Positions 36,506 through 48,701 of a DNA stretch of 64,000 nt are shown piece after piece (position 1 is the stretch's first letter; each line of letters starts with the position of its first letter). A program made the position numbers and the translations under genes. A model generated the notes under the pieces. That model was not told the origin of the DNA and did no database searches. It saw nothing but the letters and a program-made list of their open reading frames with translations. The stretch is from positions 14,530,628-14,594,627 of the forward strand of contig CM040758.1 in assembly GCA_022829145.1 (NCBI GenBank), in the 5' to 3' direction. This stretch comes from Albula goreensis (lineage: Eukaryota > Chordata > Actinopteri > Albuliformes > Albulidae).

Positions 36506-37974
36506 TTAGGGAGCTGGGATAGGGGCGGGCAGGATGTTGAGCAGCATCCTGATGAGCTGGTCCAATGGGAAACGAGGTTGGTCAGCTAACCTCCGCCCAG
36601 CCTGTGAAAAGAAAACATTGTAAATAAATAATAAATAATCTAACTGGGGATACATTAGATGTACTCCACAATGCTGCTTTTTATTGGGGGGGAGTTCAGT
36701 TTGATTGCAACGTATCCTGATGTGATGCAGCCCCAGGACGTACCACTGCACTCAATGTAAGTACCTAAGGCAGATATACCACTGAGAAATCTCTGAGGTC
36801 ACAGTCCCAAACAGCTATAACTATCAGAAGCAGACCGACTGCCATAAATGCATACCGGTGCTGCAGCATCAGGTTCCTCAGCTGATTCAGCAGATTCTTC
36901 AGCAGATTCTGTAGAATCTTCAGCAGATTCCTCAGCAGATTCAGCAGACTCCTCAGCAGATTCTGCTGATTCCTCAGCAGATTCTGCTGATTCTTCAGCA
37001 GACTCAGCAGATTCCTCAGCAGATTCAGCAGATTCCTCAGCAGATTCTTCAGCAGATTCAGCAGATTCTTCAGCGGATTCTGCAGATGTTGCTTCAGGTT
37101 CCTCAGCAGATTCGGCAGATTCTGCAGATTCCTCAGATTCCGCAGATTCAGCAGATTCGGCAGATTCGGCAGATTCTGCAGATTCCTCAGATTCCTCAGA
37201 TTCTGCAGATTCAGCAGATTCCGCAGATTCAGCAGACTCAGCAGACTCAGCAGATTCTGCAGATTCAGCAGATTCAGCAGATTCGGCAGATTCGGCAGAT
37301 TCTGCAGATTCCTCAGATTCCTCAGATTCTGCAGATTCAGCAGATTCCGCAGATTCAGCAGACTCAGCAGACTCAGCAGATTCTGCAGATGTTGCTTCAG
37401 GTTCCTCTGCAGATTCAGCAGATTCGGCAGATTCTGCAGATTCTGCAGATTCCTCAGATTCAGCAGATTCGGCAGATTCTGCAGATTCCTCAGATTCCTC
37501 AGATTCAGCAGATTCAGCAGATTCCGCAGATTCCGCTGATTCCGCAGATTCAGCAGATTCAGCAGATTCCTCGGCTGATTCTGCAGATGCTGATTCAGAA
37601 TCCTCTGTAGATTCCTCAGAGCGTGCAAAGCGTTTCAGCTGAACTAAATCCTGTGCAAACAAACAAACAAACAAATCAGTTTGCTGTATCACCCTTAGTG
37701 TGCCTTAGTGTCATATCTGCACATTCTCAAACATCCTTCCGCATAATCTAGGAGTACACATACCTCATAGGAGCCAGAACCTGAGCTGGAGCGGGCCACC
37801 CGTTTCTTCTGAAATTCAGCCTGTGCAAACACATTCAACAGGCTGAAGATTAGTAATGGCACCTATGACAGAATTCATTTTGTAACTGAAATTAATGTAG
37901 ATCACAATGAGCAAACTCACGGGGAGAGCCAGGCTCAGGCCGATGAGACACAGCAGAAAGATAGCAGTCTTCAT
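36506..37974 (-). CDS. scpp1: Acidic Ser-Ala-Glu repeat SCPP, scpp1-like, 333 aa
   Basis: Four phase-0 coding exons: 37974-37921 (signal peptide MKTAIFLLCLIGLSLALP), 37820-37764 (AEFQKKRVARSSSGSGSYE, Ser-Tyr-Glu site), 37650-36856 (265 residues) and 36601-36506 (31 residues and a stop: AGRRLADQPRFPLDQLIR, then MLLNILPAPIPAP). The third exon starts DLVQLKRFARSEESTEDSES and then runs as (Ser-Ala-Glu)n with Ser-Glu-Glu variants. Nearly every serine is followed two residues later by Glu, so it is a dense array of FAM20C-type sites. Such proteins bind calcium strongly. A 303-bp internal duplication is visible. The symbol rests on the family description of SCPP1 as the acidic member and is moderately sure. 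A donor follows the stop (exon end 36502), a non-coding exon starts at 36105, and AATAAA lies near 35956. Exon 1 ends at 38198. Confidence 0.82.
36870..37620 (-). repeat. Coding Ser-Ala-Glu minisatellite with 303-bp higher-order repeat
   Basis: The basic unit is 9 bp (TCIGCNGAR-like on the minus strand, coding Ser-Ala-Glu), with 6-bp Ser-Glu/Glu-Glu variants. A marker coding Glu-Pro-Glu-Ala-Thr occurs twice, with its copies starting 303 bp apart (plus-strand GATGTTGCTTCAGG at about 37085 and 37388), showing a larger internal duplication. Confidence 0.93.
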
Positions 37975-38263
37975 GTTTGACCCAGTGACTAAATAAAACA
38001 TTATAACAACTAATAAGGGATTTAGCCTTGGTCTTTCTCTACAGTTCAACATTCTCTTCAGAATGCTACACTTACTATCCACCATGTATTCCAATTATGT
38101 GTTTTGAAATGATGAGATGTATTTGAAAGACAGCAATTCAAATTTGAATGAACAATATGAACAAGGACATCAATGACCGCATAAAGCACAGACTTACCTT
38201 TATTCCTAACAAGACGTAAGTTAGCTGCAGTGAGCATGGAAGTGCATTGGGCTCTGCAGGCCC

Positions 38264-38300
38264 TCCTTATATACTGGCAAGAGGCCAATTATGATGTCAC
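38264..38300 (-). promoter_or_regulatory. Promoter of the scpp1-like gene
   Basis: Minus strand GTGACATCATAATTGGCC (CRE/AP-1-like TGACATCA next to a CCAAT box at 38285-38289), then CCAGTATATAAGG (TATA 38266-38274). It compares with TGATGTCATCATCGGGC and the TATA box in H1 and H2. Confidence 0.65.
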
Positions 38301-38304
38301 ATTA

Positions 38305-40085
38305 TATAATATCACATGCTCATTATTAGTGTTATTTTAATGTTTTGCCCAGTTATTGAATATTTTGAAACCTTTAAGTACAGTGGTAAGTTAGCTAATA
38401 GCAGGATAAATCTTAAACCTTAAACAATTTGAACAATTGCATCACAGGTGGGCTTTTTTCTGTTAAAATTGACGTAACAGCCCATACACTGTACAAAGGG
38501 ATTTGATGTTTTGCTTTGTTGCAACAGATCAGCTCACTGAAATCATTCAATCAATGTGTAATCATCTGGATTGATCTGTATGATTTTTCCAACTGCAAAG
38601 AATATTACAAAATGATTTGGTTGAGTGTTATTTTATTCTAAAATCCATGGTTATCAATAGTTGATACACATAATGCCCTAAATAATAGTTTTATAACCTG
38701 AAAAGCTCTGAAACAAGTTTTCATTATAAATAAATAGGTTAAAAAGTAAATATAAATAACATCTACTAATAAGCTAAAAAACACATACTAATGTGCTAGT
38801 AATGGCTTACTGCATTACGAATGTTATATTGTTATGTAATCATAAAAGCAACGTGAAAGTATAAATGTGTATATAATAGAACACCTTAGTATTTGCATTG
38901 CTTGAGATATCCTGAGCAATGTTTAATGCTTAAAGAATATCAATGTGAGCAATGAATGCTCAGCTGCAGTTGTACTTGACCCAAGTATATCACAGTGAAC
39001 AGGTGACATACCCAAAAAACAATTTCAAAATATTGAAGAAAATACACTGAACATTGTATTAAATTAGTTTATGATTTCTTGACTGAATCCTCATTCTCTT
39101 GATTGAAAATGGTTCTTTTTTACCGTTTTGCATTTCTGCTGTCAAACTATGGTAGACTTGTTCATGTTGTGAAAAGTGTTGCAAGTCATATGAGCCTTTG
39201 CTTCTTGCTTCACCTTAATCTGAGCTGCAGGAGATGTGTAACACCAGAGTAACTCTACTTGCTCAAACACTCGCCAGCCTCACGTGTCACGCTTAATGGC
39301 CTTCCCTCCTATACCTTCACTGGCATCTCTTTCAAATCCTCACATTTATTCCACTGTAGATGGCTTCTCTCCTATAGTAAACTGGTTAAAACATATACAA
39401 TACTAACCTTTTGATAATTATTTCTTCTGGGTGAATTTTTCCTCACAATTTATGAGTATCAAAGCTCTTGCATTTATTTGCAGTGGGTGTAAATTCGGCT
39501 TCTTCTTATTTAAGCAATACTACAGATCATGGGCCGCTTTGTGAAATGTTATCCCCCTCTTGCACTCAAGAGCACGCCTTTAGCACAGGTATGTTGCAAA
39601 ATATACATGGGATGTCTCTGGTTGTGGTGTTAGCATGTCTTACATTCACACGTTGAAAATGATTCATCTGCTCACAATTACAAAGGCAAAGCAATGGGAA
39701 ATTCTGGTCTTCACACTTAATAATTATCCCTTCCACATCAATTTTGTTCATAGATCGGCTTTCAATATTAATGATTGTAATGAATTTGATAACACATATC
39801 TCTGAGACACATGGATTATAATTCTACATGTCTAATTAAGCATTAATAGAGCAAATTAGATGCTGAGCCTGTGTGGAATTTTCCCCTTTCCTGAGGAAGT
39901 TGTGCAAAGCCTGAAACCACTAAAGCATTTGTTTTGGTTAGTTAAATGTACTGTGTGGGCAGTTAAACAGTCATTTCAAAGACAAAAGCACCCATGCTAA
40001 TTAGTGTGTTACACATGTTAAAGCTGGAGTGAGAAATCTCAGGCAGCGCTTGATGAAACCAGCCAGGATTGCTCAACATTTAGCA
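38305..40085. other. Intergenic, divergent genes scpp1-like and K
   Basis: No coding exon is supported. It contains copy 4 of the distal element (39176-39280). This gap separates a leftward and a rightward promoter. Confidence 0.5.
39176..39280 (+). promoter_or_regulatory. Repeated distal element, copy 4 (upstream of scpp1-like)
   Basis: It contains GTGTTGCAAGTCATATGAGC, CTTCTTGCTTCACCTTAATC and TGAGCTGCAGGAGAT, best matching copy 1 (24761). It lies about 0.9 kb upstream of the scpp1-like TATA box. Confidence 0.62.
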
Positions 40086-40086
40086 T

Positions 40087-40139
40087 CATTTAAAAGGGAC
40101 AGAGTCCGAGGAGCACCAGAGCCACACACAGTGGAGAAG
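40087..40139 (+). promoter_or_regulatory. Promoter and exon 1 of gene K
   Basis: CATTTAAAAGGGAC (TATA-like, about 40088-40100) is followed by a short exon 1 ending GGAGAAG|GTAAGG (40139). I see no CCAAT box at the usual distance, unlike most other genes here. Confidence 0.55.
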
Positions 40140-40421
40140 GTAAGGACTGAGGAGGGATTCCAGCATTTCCATTGTTTATTACTTTAATACTCTCATGTCA
40201 TTTATATATGTTTTAAGCTAAGAGTTATTGAAGTTTTGTGATATACAACAATTTTTGTATATCATGTTAGAATATAATTAATGCTCAAATGGAATTTTAG
40301 ATTAGATATTTTCACAGGGAATTATGCCTCCAGGAAAACACTTAGCGTATGTAAATAAAATGGCTGTCTGAAGAGGGTTACATGTTAAAATACTTCATTT
40401 CTGTCTTCCAGAGAAACAGAA

Positions 40422-43400
40422 ATGAAGATCCTGATTTTAGCATTGCTGGTTTTAGGAGCGGCTGCCTGGGTGAGTTCAGCAATGTACTCATGTGAATATT
40501 ACAGTCACTCTTACTGAACGGATATCTAAACAGTCAAGGGTTTGGAAAAAAAGTATTATTATGAATTTGAATTCAAAATATCAAATTAAAATGTACATAA
40601 CTTGAAAAAGGTGTAAAACCCTGGCTTCAGAAAGCACTACCATTGTTCCATGTACATGTATTGGCTGGTTCTAATTATCACAGTTCAGTTTTAGTGTATG
40701 GTTACAACAAATGCATGGTAGTAGTCTTCCTGCTGTTCTACCATAGTCGATTTAACATTATTGTGTGCACATGCTGAATAAACTTCCCTTTGGCCAGCCG
40801 GATCCAAGACGCCCAAGGCCACGAGATCGGCCTTTTCGTCCCCCTTTTGGACAGTTCCCACCCCCTCCTCCTAGAGAAGAACCACCTTTCAGGGTAAACT
40901 CACAAGTTCCTTCAGATATTTTTGGAGAAGCCGTCTCTCCAGTTGGGGCTATAGCTACCATAGTTTATACTGTATTTCCTGTGTAAATGGTTAAGTACTG
41001 CAGTTGTTTACCAGCCTCTTGTAATGATTCATTTCAAAGCCTGACGACATGCCGATGTGGGGAGATGAGGAGTATCCAGAGCCAGCGGGAGGAGATGAAG
41101 AGTGGCTTCCTCCTTTTGATGAGCCTGACATGGACGCAGGATGGGGCCCAGAAGAGGAGCCCATGTGGGTAAGATGACCCTGTCCCTGTGAGCTTACTTA
41201 CACAACCCATACACATCTTATACACGTCTTATACATATCGTATACACATCTTATACATCCTCTACAGCCTGACATAGTCTGACATATCATAATTAATTCA
41301 GGAAAATAGATCAGCTGAAGGAATACATGCCAAATAAAAGAATAAATGTTTTTATGCCACAGTTTTTTTTTTGATAGTAACAATATGAAACAAAGTCTTT
41401 TCTCTTCTTCTGCATTTATTTAATTGGGCCTAGCATCCCACCTGAAGCTTTTTTGCGCTTCTCCCTGTTATTATTCAACCCTTTCATTAATGTGGGGTTA
41501 GCCTGAGGAAAAGCCACCATGCGATCGTCCAGGCAGGCCAGGTGGGGATGAAGACAATGAAATCGATCCATTTGGCCCAGACTTTGAGGGATCCACATCT
41601 GGCCCGGGCCTGGATGGAAGGGGAGACAGATTTACCAGGAGGGTAAGACACTGACAAAAGATATATTTTTAATACATTAATGCACTTCAGTTTGAGCATG
41701 AACCTAATTGAATACATAGTGCATGAGCATCCACTAGTCATTTAAAGTGCTATGCCTGACCGGAAATGCAGTTGTGCAGTAGTATGATATTTAAACAGCC
41801 ACGTGCTCCGGTGCTTAAAGGTTAAAGTGAAAGCTTCCGGTCTGTGTAAAACTCTCCTCATCATGCGTGTGCAGAGCCCGGTGTTAGGGGAGCAAGGGCC
41901 TGGCTCAGATCGTCCCCGTGGGCCTCAGCGCGGAGGGCAGAGGTTCAGGCAGAGGCCTGACAGGCCACAGCGCAGAGGGCAGAGGAGGCCAGGAGGCAGG
42001 CAGAGGCCTGGAGCAGACAACGGGCTGAATGAAGGCGGCAGGAGGAACCGCGGCCGCAGGGTAGGAAAGACAGAACACAACACAGCTGGGCTGTAATGCT
42101 CCAGTCCTGGAGCACCACGGTGTTTACAGGTCTCTGTGGTTTCCTTTCGATCAGCAGCCAGCTCATGAGTTGGTAATAAGCTATGTAATCTTATTAGACG
42201 ATAAATAAATTCTGTTAATCACTTAGGGCTGAATCCAGACCTGCCCTTAAGTGCATTTTCCACTTAAGTCTCTCTCTCGAGCAGAAAATTTCCCTTAAGT
42301 ACAAATGTGGATTCAGTCCTTAATCGCTGAAACACACAAACATATGCAAGTCATCCAGTGCGGATCTGAACAACATAGTCTGATGCCCCTGGTTTTGAGA
42401 ATGAAAATCTCTGGAAATTAATAATACCCACAACATTTGAACACACTAATAACCAACACACATTTTCCAAAAGTCGATTAAGATCACAAATGTCTTTATC
42501 TGATTAAGTCACTTTTGGGGACAGATACTATGGAATACTGGTCTCTGTAGATGACTTGTATGGTGGTGTTCTGCCTCTCCAGCCTAACAGGGGTCCCTTT
42601 GGGGCGGGCAGGAGAAACCCGTTCTTTGGTGGGAAACCCCTGAACCCTGAGGAGGAGGTGAGTGTTTCATTCATGGCTGAACCATGCTGAATATCTCATG
42701 CTCTAACACAGACATACAGTACCTTCATTACTTTGTGTTCACGGCACAAAAAAGTACAGCCTACAGGTGGTGTTGGAAAATTGCTCTATAAGCTTTGCTT
42801 TGTCTGCTTCTCAATTTTTAATTAATGATTTTCAGGGTCAAAGAGAATTCTACCCCATCTTCAAGGTATGTTCCACCATTACTTTGGGTCATGAAGTGCA
42901 TTTTGCAGTAAATACCTATGTATCTATTTTCAGTTATTTCCCTCTTTTCATTACCTTCTTTCATTCTCTTTTGTACAGGCTGATAACATCACAGTTGAGG
43001 TAGGAGAAGACAAATTGCAAAACATTTTCAAAATGCAGATTTACTGAACATTTTTTCTGGAGTAGTTCCAGGTCTCCTGAAGTATTTAAAATTTCAACAT
43101 TTCTTATTCTCAGAATGCCACCGATCTTCCATTGAAGGAGGTAAAGTATAATATATATTTATTTATTAACAAAGTATATATTTGTTCTAATGAACATTTC
43201 ATTGAATCTGATCCATTCACAGTGTCTTGCGTTGAGTGGATGGCATAAGGATATGAAAATGTGTGTTCATTAGCAGGCATATATAGTATTGCAAGCATAC
43301 AACAATTATTCATCACTAATGTGTTTTTATTGCTGTAATATTTTCATTGCTCAGCCATTTTATGTGTATGTGTTGTATGTGATTTTGACTTTCAAAATAA

Positions 43401-44572
43401 GCCTAAATATGAATTCAACACTCACATGTCATATTGTGAAAGTAGCATTCATATTTTGTGTCCTGATGTAAAGGGATAATCTTCACATGGCCAAATTGAA
43501 TGAAGGTGAAATTATTTTTTTCAGTAACATAATCTCTCTCTCACAGGGAGATAATACATTTCTCTTGCCAACGGTAAGAGATCTTTCATATATTAATTCA
43601 ATTCATTCACAGTTCACACATATTTGTTTAGTATATAGCCATGTCACATTTTAATGAAAGAAACTGAATTCCAAACGCTTCTCCAGCTCATGAATCCTCG
43701 TATGGCCTTTGTTTTCAGGCTATGAGGCGTCCCAGAGGACGAGGCCCAGAGAAGGTATGGCTCAGTCACTCACAGATCTACTTTTTGTGTGAATCATTTT
43801 CATTTATATTGTGCAGACCAGAGGCCTGATTGGTCTCAATGTGAAAACTTTGTGGATTAACCAGATTACAGAGTTTTAGACGGAACATTTACCATATATA
43901 AATTAACATTTTAACTACATTATAAAAGTTATATGTAAAATTAACATTGTTTCTTCTTGTGTGTTTTACAGGCGGACCCGAATGCACCCCAGAACTTTGT
44001 AATGCTGAAATTGAAATAATATTTATTTTAAACATCTATACCATCAAATGCTTTCAACTATTTTCCCTCCTAATTTCTTTCTACTTTGTTTTAGCATGGA
44101 GGTTTTGGTGGCTTTGGATATGGAGGACTTGTGGTAATGAAACATTATCCTTAGATCATTTCGTTTTTGGCTGCTTGAAATAAAACATGCTATCAATGTA
44201 AAATGTGTCCTCAGCACCCATGATGATGTAGACATTTGTATGTCAGTGATTTGAGTTGAAAAGGCTTTGTGTAAATAATAAGGATGTCATGTGTGGAAAC
44301 TCTGATTTGTAAATATTTACATTTCCTCACTTTCAGCCCTATCTGACTCTCAAGTACAATCCATCATCCACGGTAATTTTACACATGTTATTTTGGAACA
44401 CATTTTTTGGAATCATAGGTATAACTGTATATTTTGGGAAATGATGATTGTTAAGATTGATCGGTTATAAATGAGTAATTTCTATATATTTGATTAAGCA
44501 AATTCTCCGTTTATGTTTATATTGCAGCCCACGGTTTCATTTGAATATGGAATCACACAGTTCCTTGGATAA
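40422..44572 (+). CDS. SCPP-type gene with acidic then Arg-rich exons, 320 aa (gene K)
   Basis: Fifteen phase-0 coding exons: 40422-40469 (signal peptide MKILILALLVLGAAAW), 40798-40893, 41040-41168, 41502-41642, 41875-42060, 42583-42657, 42836-42865, 42979-42999, 43114-43140, 43547-43573, 43719-43754, 43972-43998, 44095-44133, 44337-44372 and 44528-44572. Exon 3 is Arg/Pro-rich (PRRPRPRDRPFRPPFGQF). The next two are acidic and Trp/Pro-rich (WGDEEYPEP, DPFGPDFEG). The 62-residue exon at 41875 is very basic (RPQRRGQRRPGGRQRPG). Nine short exons follow, with two N-glycosylation sequons (NIT, NAT), Gly/Phe (HGGFGGFGYGGL) and the end TVSFEYGITQFLG. A non-coding exon starts at 44898, with ATTAAA at 45134. 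The architecture is SCPP, but I do not recognise the gene. Its size is in the range described for the goldfish scale protein GSP-37, a guess only. Confidence 0.8.
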
Positions 44573-45968
44573 TTCCCTCCTCAGTGCAGGATATTCAGGT
44601 AAACAATATTTTCCATTAATTATGCAAAATATGTCACCTATTTAAGTCTCTTCAGTGAAAACTTTTCTCTCTCTTTAAGACATGCATATTTTTTGTTACT
44701 GTCTCTTGTTATTTACCTTATAAACAGCAAATTATTCTTATCATTGTACTTATTAATTAATCTGAAAAGTACATAAAGTATGATTTATGAAAATAATGTT
44801 GCATAAAAAGTAATAGTATACATTAGCAATTTAATTTAGGCAGGTGATTCATCATCAATCATAACGTTTAATAATGTGTTTTTTTCTTGTTTCACAGGGC
44901 TTCTTCCTAACATCTAGGAGATCCAAGCAAAACATTGCAAGAGGAAAAATTATTTTAGATTAAACATTTTAGATAGTTTGAAGAGATAGATTTACAGTAG
45001 TTGAGTACATAGATCTGTAGTTTAATGTAAATTGTGCATTTCCGTAGTTTAGTCAATTTTACCCGTTTCCTATGCTGTATGTGAGGCATTGATAATAGAT
45101 TTATAAGATGAATGTTGTTTCTCCCTTATAAACATTAAAGTTCGTAGCATTCAAACACAGCTGGCTGCTTGTTTGTGCTTTGATTTCTTTGTTTTCTTTT
45201 TTGATATTTTGATACATTAATTCGCACTTGCTTGCCTTTTATTATTGATACATACCATTCAAATAATGACAATAACTCAGAAAATTAAGGACAAATTAGA
45301 TTTATTTTATATCGGGTCAAATTGTCATGACATGACATAATAATTGCATGATATGATAACACAGTAATTACTATCACAATTAATACACACAGACTTTGTA
45401 AGACCATATTATGTATTTTAATACTTTCAAATATTGTAGTCATTCTTCAAAAATATATATTGAATGTTGAACAATGACAAAATAAACATCTCTTGATATT
45501 ATTTACGTGGACACAGAAACATAAAAATGATGCCCTTGTCATCCTGAAAAAAAAAATAAAATAAATGTGGAATTAATTTTAAAACACAAACACAGATACA
45601 TAAGTAATGTGCATGGTCATGTGAATAAAAGGCAGCTTGTTCGATCTTAAATGTCCACCAGAATTATAATTCTGTCTGGAGTCCACTCAGCAATGCCTTT
45701 ACTGATGGATCTAAGCCTAAAGGCTGACTATATTCAATATTCAATATATTTACATTTTAAACATTGTAAATGTGTTTACAATGGACATGGCTTACTTGTA
45801 GACAAATACATGGAGGTACTAAGATTAAAATAAAGATTTCTACAGTATAAGTTTTAGGGGTTTTACACAACAGTCATTATTCAAACATACTACTATACAT
45901 TATACAGCCAAAAACCCAACAAACTAGCCAGTTCACTACCTGCATTATAAGCCTCAGACATTAAGGCT

Positions 45969-48124
45969 CTATGGCTCAAACAGGAAGGAGAAGCTGGTAC
46001 GACCCTGTCAAAAAACACAATGATTATTTAAACCCTGTTTTAAGAGCATCGATCTGTAAAAAGTCATATAATAAAATGACATGAATAAAAATATTTGAGA
46101 ACACACACACACACACATACATACAGAATGAACTCAAGACTGAATTGAAAATGTGAGAAAAGTGTTCATGAGTATGGCAGGTGTGCTGTTTACCTCTTCT
46201 AGGGGTGTTTTAGGGGTATCTCCATGTTGGTCAGGGGAGGGAGCAGAAGTTCTGGTTTCAAATATTTTTCCAGAAGTTACATGAACCTTTGGAAATGCAA
46301 CAGAAATAAGTTTTACACAACAAATATATGAGAACTTATATAATTATAAAATATGGCATTTTAATAATAATACATGGTTATTTTTTTTTACATGACTTAC
46401 TGCCTCAGTTTGGCCCTGGGTCTGGGAAACCTGATCAAAATACAATTGAAAAACAAAAGAGCATGCAATGAAAAGTTTTTTAAAAGACTTTCTTCATGTT
46501 TTGTGAGAGTTACCGTTACAATGAAATCAGTTGTGCTATCCCTATTGTAAAGTGTGTAAAGATCATTTGCAACATGTGATTCTCTGATTAAGCAAAAATT
46601 AACATAGAGCATATATGCCTAAAATGGACTCTAAATGTGGCTTATAAATAAAGACATCTCTGCAAAATGTTTTTTTTTATTGTTATTTTATAATCACAGA
46701 GTCTGCATGATATCCAGTAATTCAACAAAAAGTGACAACAGACCTGCAGGGGGAGCTGTGGAGTCTGGGTGGTCTGCTCCAGGTTCATCTGAGTAGCACC
46801 TTGTGTCGGCTGCATGACCACAGCTGGGTTGCGCTGTGGGTACCTGTAGTAGTAGTAAGGATATCTCTGTGGAAACAAACAGCATTTTTTAATTTAAATT
46901 GTTTTTGATACTCTGGTTTGCCATGTGGAAAGCACAAAAAGTCTAAAAAAATATGGAGAGAATTGGCATTTTGGATGACTGTTAGAGTACCTGTGCCCCG
47001 AATCTCTGTCCAAATGGCATGGTGGGATAGTACTGGGGGACCTGGGGAATCATCTGCAAATCCAGAGAAAACATGCAGCACTTGGGTTTAAACAGGCCAG
47101 GCAATTAAAAAAGGATTTACACAACAACACACAATGAGAACAGGTCACTCAGTCCACCTACCATCTACAGAGTACCCAGAGCTTGATCAAGCCTAAACAT
47201 ATCTCTCACTTAACACAGAAAGCTGTCCTAAGTATTGGCAGCTTGGATGAGTGGGGTCACATAGTGACAGGCTGTACCTGGCTGGGGGCTCTGGGCTGCT
47301 GCTGGGCCACATTGGGGTCCTGGGGGCCCTGGGTGACCTGTGCCCCTGCGGCTGCTCCTGCTGGCCTGGGGGGAACAGCACCGGGTTCAGCGGGTTACCC
47401 CCAGCGGGCATCACCACAGGTGGGGTCTGAGGGAGGAAAGGGCCAGCCACCTGGGGGTTGATCAGTCCGATGTCTGCACCCTGCTGGATCATGTACGGAG
47501 GCAGGAACGATGCAGTCTGGGGCAGGAAAGAGATGAGGAGGAAAATATCATGGGTAAGAATGGGCTGATGTCTGGACAGTACTGCCGCTTATGTACTTTA
47601 CAGAGGTAATACAGCGCAATGGCAGTATCTATCTACATGCATCCTTCTAAGCTACTGTGTGCCAGTCAGATATTCCTTTATGTTGTATCTAACACTATGT
47701 GTAAAATTTGTCTCTTCACACATTGTGCCATCACACATTATTGCTTATAGTGGTATCTTACCTGTGCTTGTCCAAATCCAACACCAGAGAATGTAAGCCC
47801 ATTGAGACGTAAAAGCTAAAAGATTATCAGAAAAAATAAAATAAGCTAAATTTCAGGGAACAGTGTTTCTCTTGTATGAAAAGCTTACTGAAATGAAAAA
47901 AGTAAATAAACTATTTGCAACATCTTAATTTGCATCATTACCTCATTACTGTTACTTGCAAGAATTCCAAATTGCTGATATACCTGAAAAAGATTGAGAA
48001 ACATTATTCTCATATTTTAATCTTATTTTCATTTCATTTTTAAGCTGACAAGAGCAGTACTTACAGGAATTGTGGAGCAAGCACCCAAAAAGCAGGCGAA
48101 CGCGATCACAGTGTGCAGCTTCAT
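45969..48124 (-). CDS. odam: Odontogenic ameloblast-associated protein (ODAM), with one apparent frameshift
   Basis: Nine coding exons: 48124-48065 (signal peptide MKLHTVIAFACFLGACSTIP), 47983-47942 (VYQQFGILASNSNE), 47815-47762 (LLRLNGLTFSGVGFGQAQ), 47516-47278, 47053-46991, 46866-46744, 46430-46401, 46286-46194 and 46004-45969 (GRTSFSFLFEP). The ASNSNE-LL junction, Gln/Pro-rich middle, aromatic YPTMPFGQ and RYPYYYYRYPQRNP blocks and terminal ..EP match ODAM as known in tetrapods. It is a secreted protein of mature ameloblasts and of junctional or inner dental epithelium. Exon 47516-47278 is 239 nt, not a multiple of three. The first part reads well in the incoming frame, and the end (AQVTQGPQDPNVAQQQ) in the next. 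Exon 1 ends at 48612, and a non-coding exon starts at 45543 with AATAAA (minus) at 45301-45306. Confidence 0.88.
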
Positions 48125-48701
48125 GATTTCTGCGCAGAGAAAAGAGCATCACATTCAGCATGTTTATTACACAGCCTGTGACCAGCTCCCAGTACCTGAG
48201 TACTCTGACCTTGCTACAATCTGATATATGTATTATAGATAATTTTACTATGTAAAAAAACTGACTTCTTTGACTTTTTGAACCTTGCAGTTTTCAATAT
48301 TTTTCTGAAACAAGTTATAAACATCATGGTAAAGTCATGCAGTACACATTTTGATTCAATTTACTGCCAAATGACTCGATAGTGAAGCATTTTGTAATCA
48401 CATTGACCCTGGTATGTGTCTTGAATCTGAAGCCAAATGGCAAGTATTGCATTTCAAGACCGATTTTACATGGAACAATGTATTTAAATCTTTGAATTGC
48501 CCATAATGCATTTGGTTTCTTAAAACAGAATCTTTGATACAGTTATAGCAAGAGTAATTGCGGAGTAATATCCATACAGTGGTAAGGAAAGAGTGCAAAT
48601 AAAACGGTTACCTCTTGTTCAGGTTTGTCAGCAACAGTTCTTCCAAGGTAACTTTCCCCTTTCTCTCCCTCCAGGGACTTGTATCATCTCCCTGGCTCCC
48701 C

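Noticed and set aside
36765..37692. Several long open frames on both strands over 36.8-37.7 kb (Leu/Asn/Arg-rich, Ser/Ala/Asp-rich, Gln/Ile-rich)
   Set aside because: They are frame shadows of the 9-bp coding repeat. Only the minus-strand Ser-Ala-Glu frame joins signal-peptide and tail exons in phase 0.
47278..47516. odam as a pseudogene
   Set aside because: Eight of nine coding exons, all their splice sites and the promoter are intact. A single one-base defect in a homopolymer-rich stretch is better treated as unverified.
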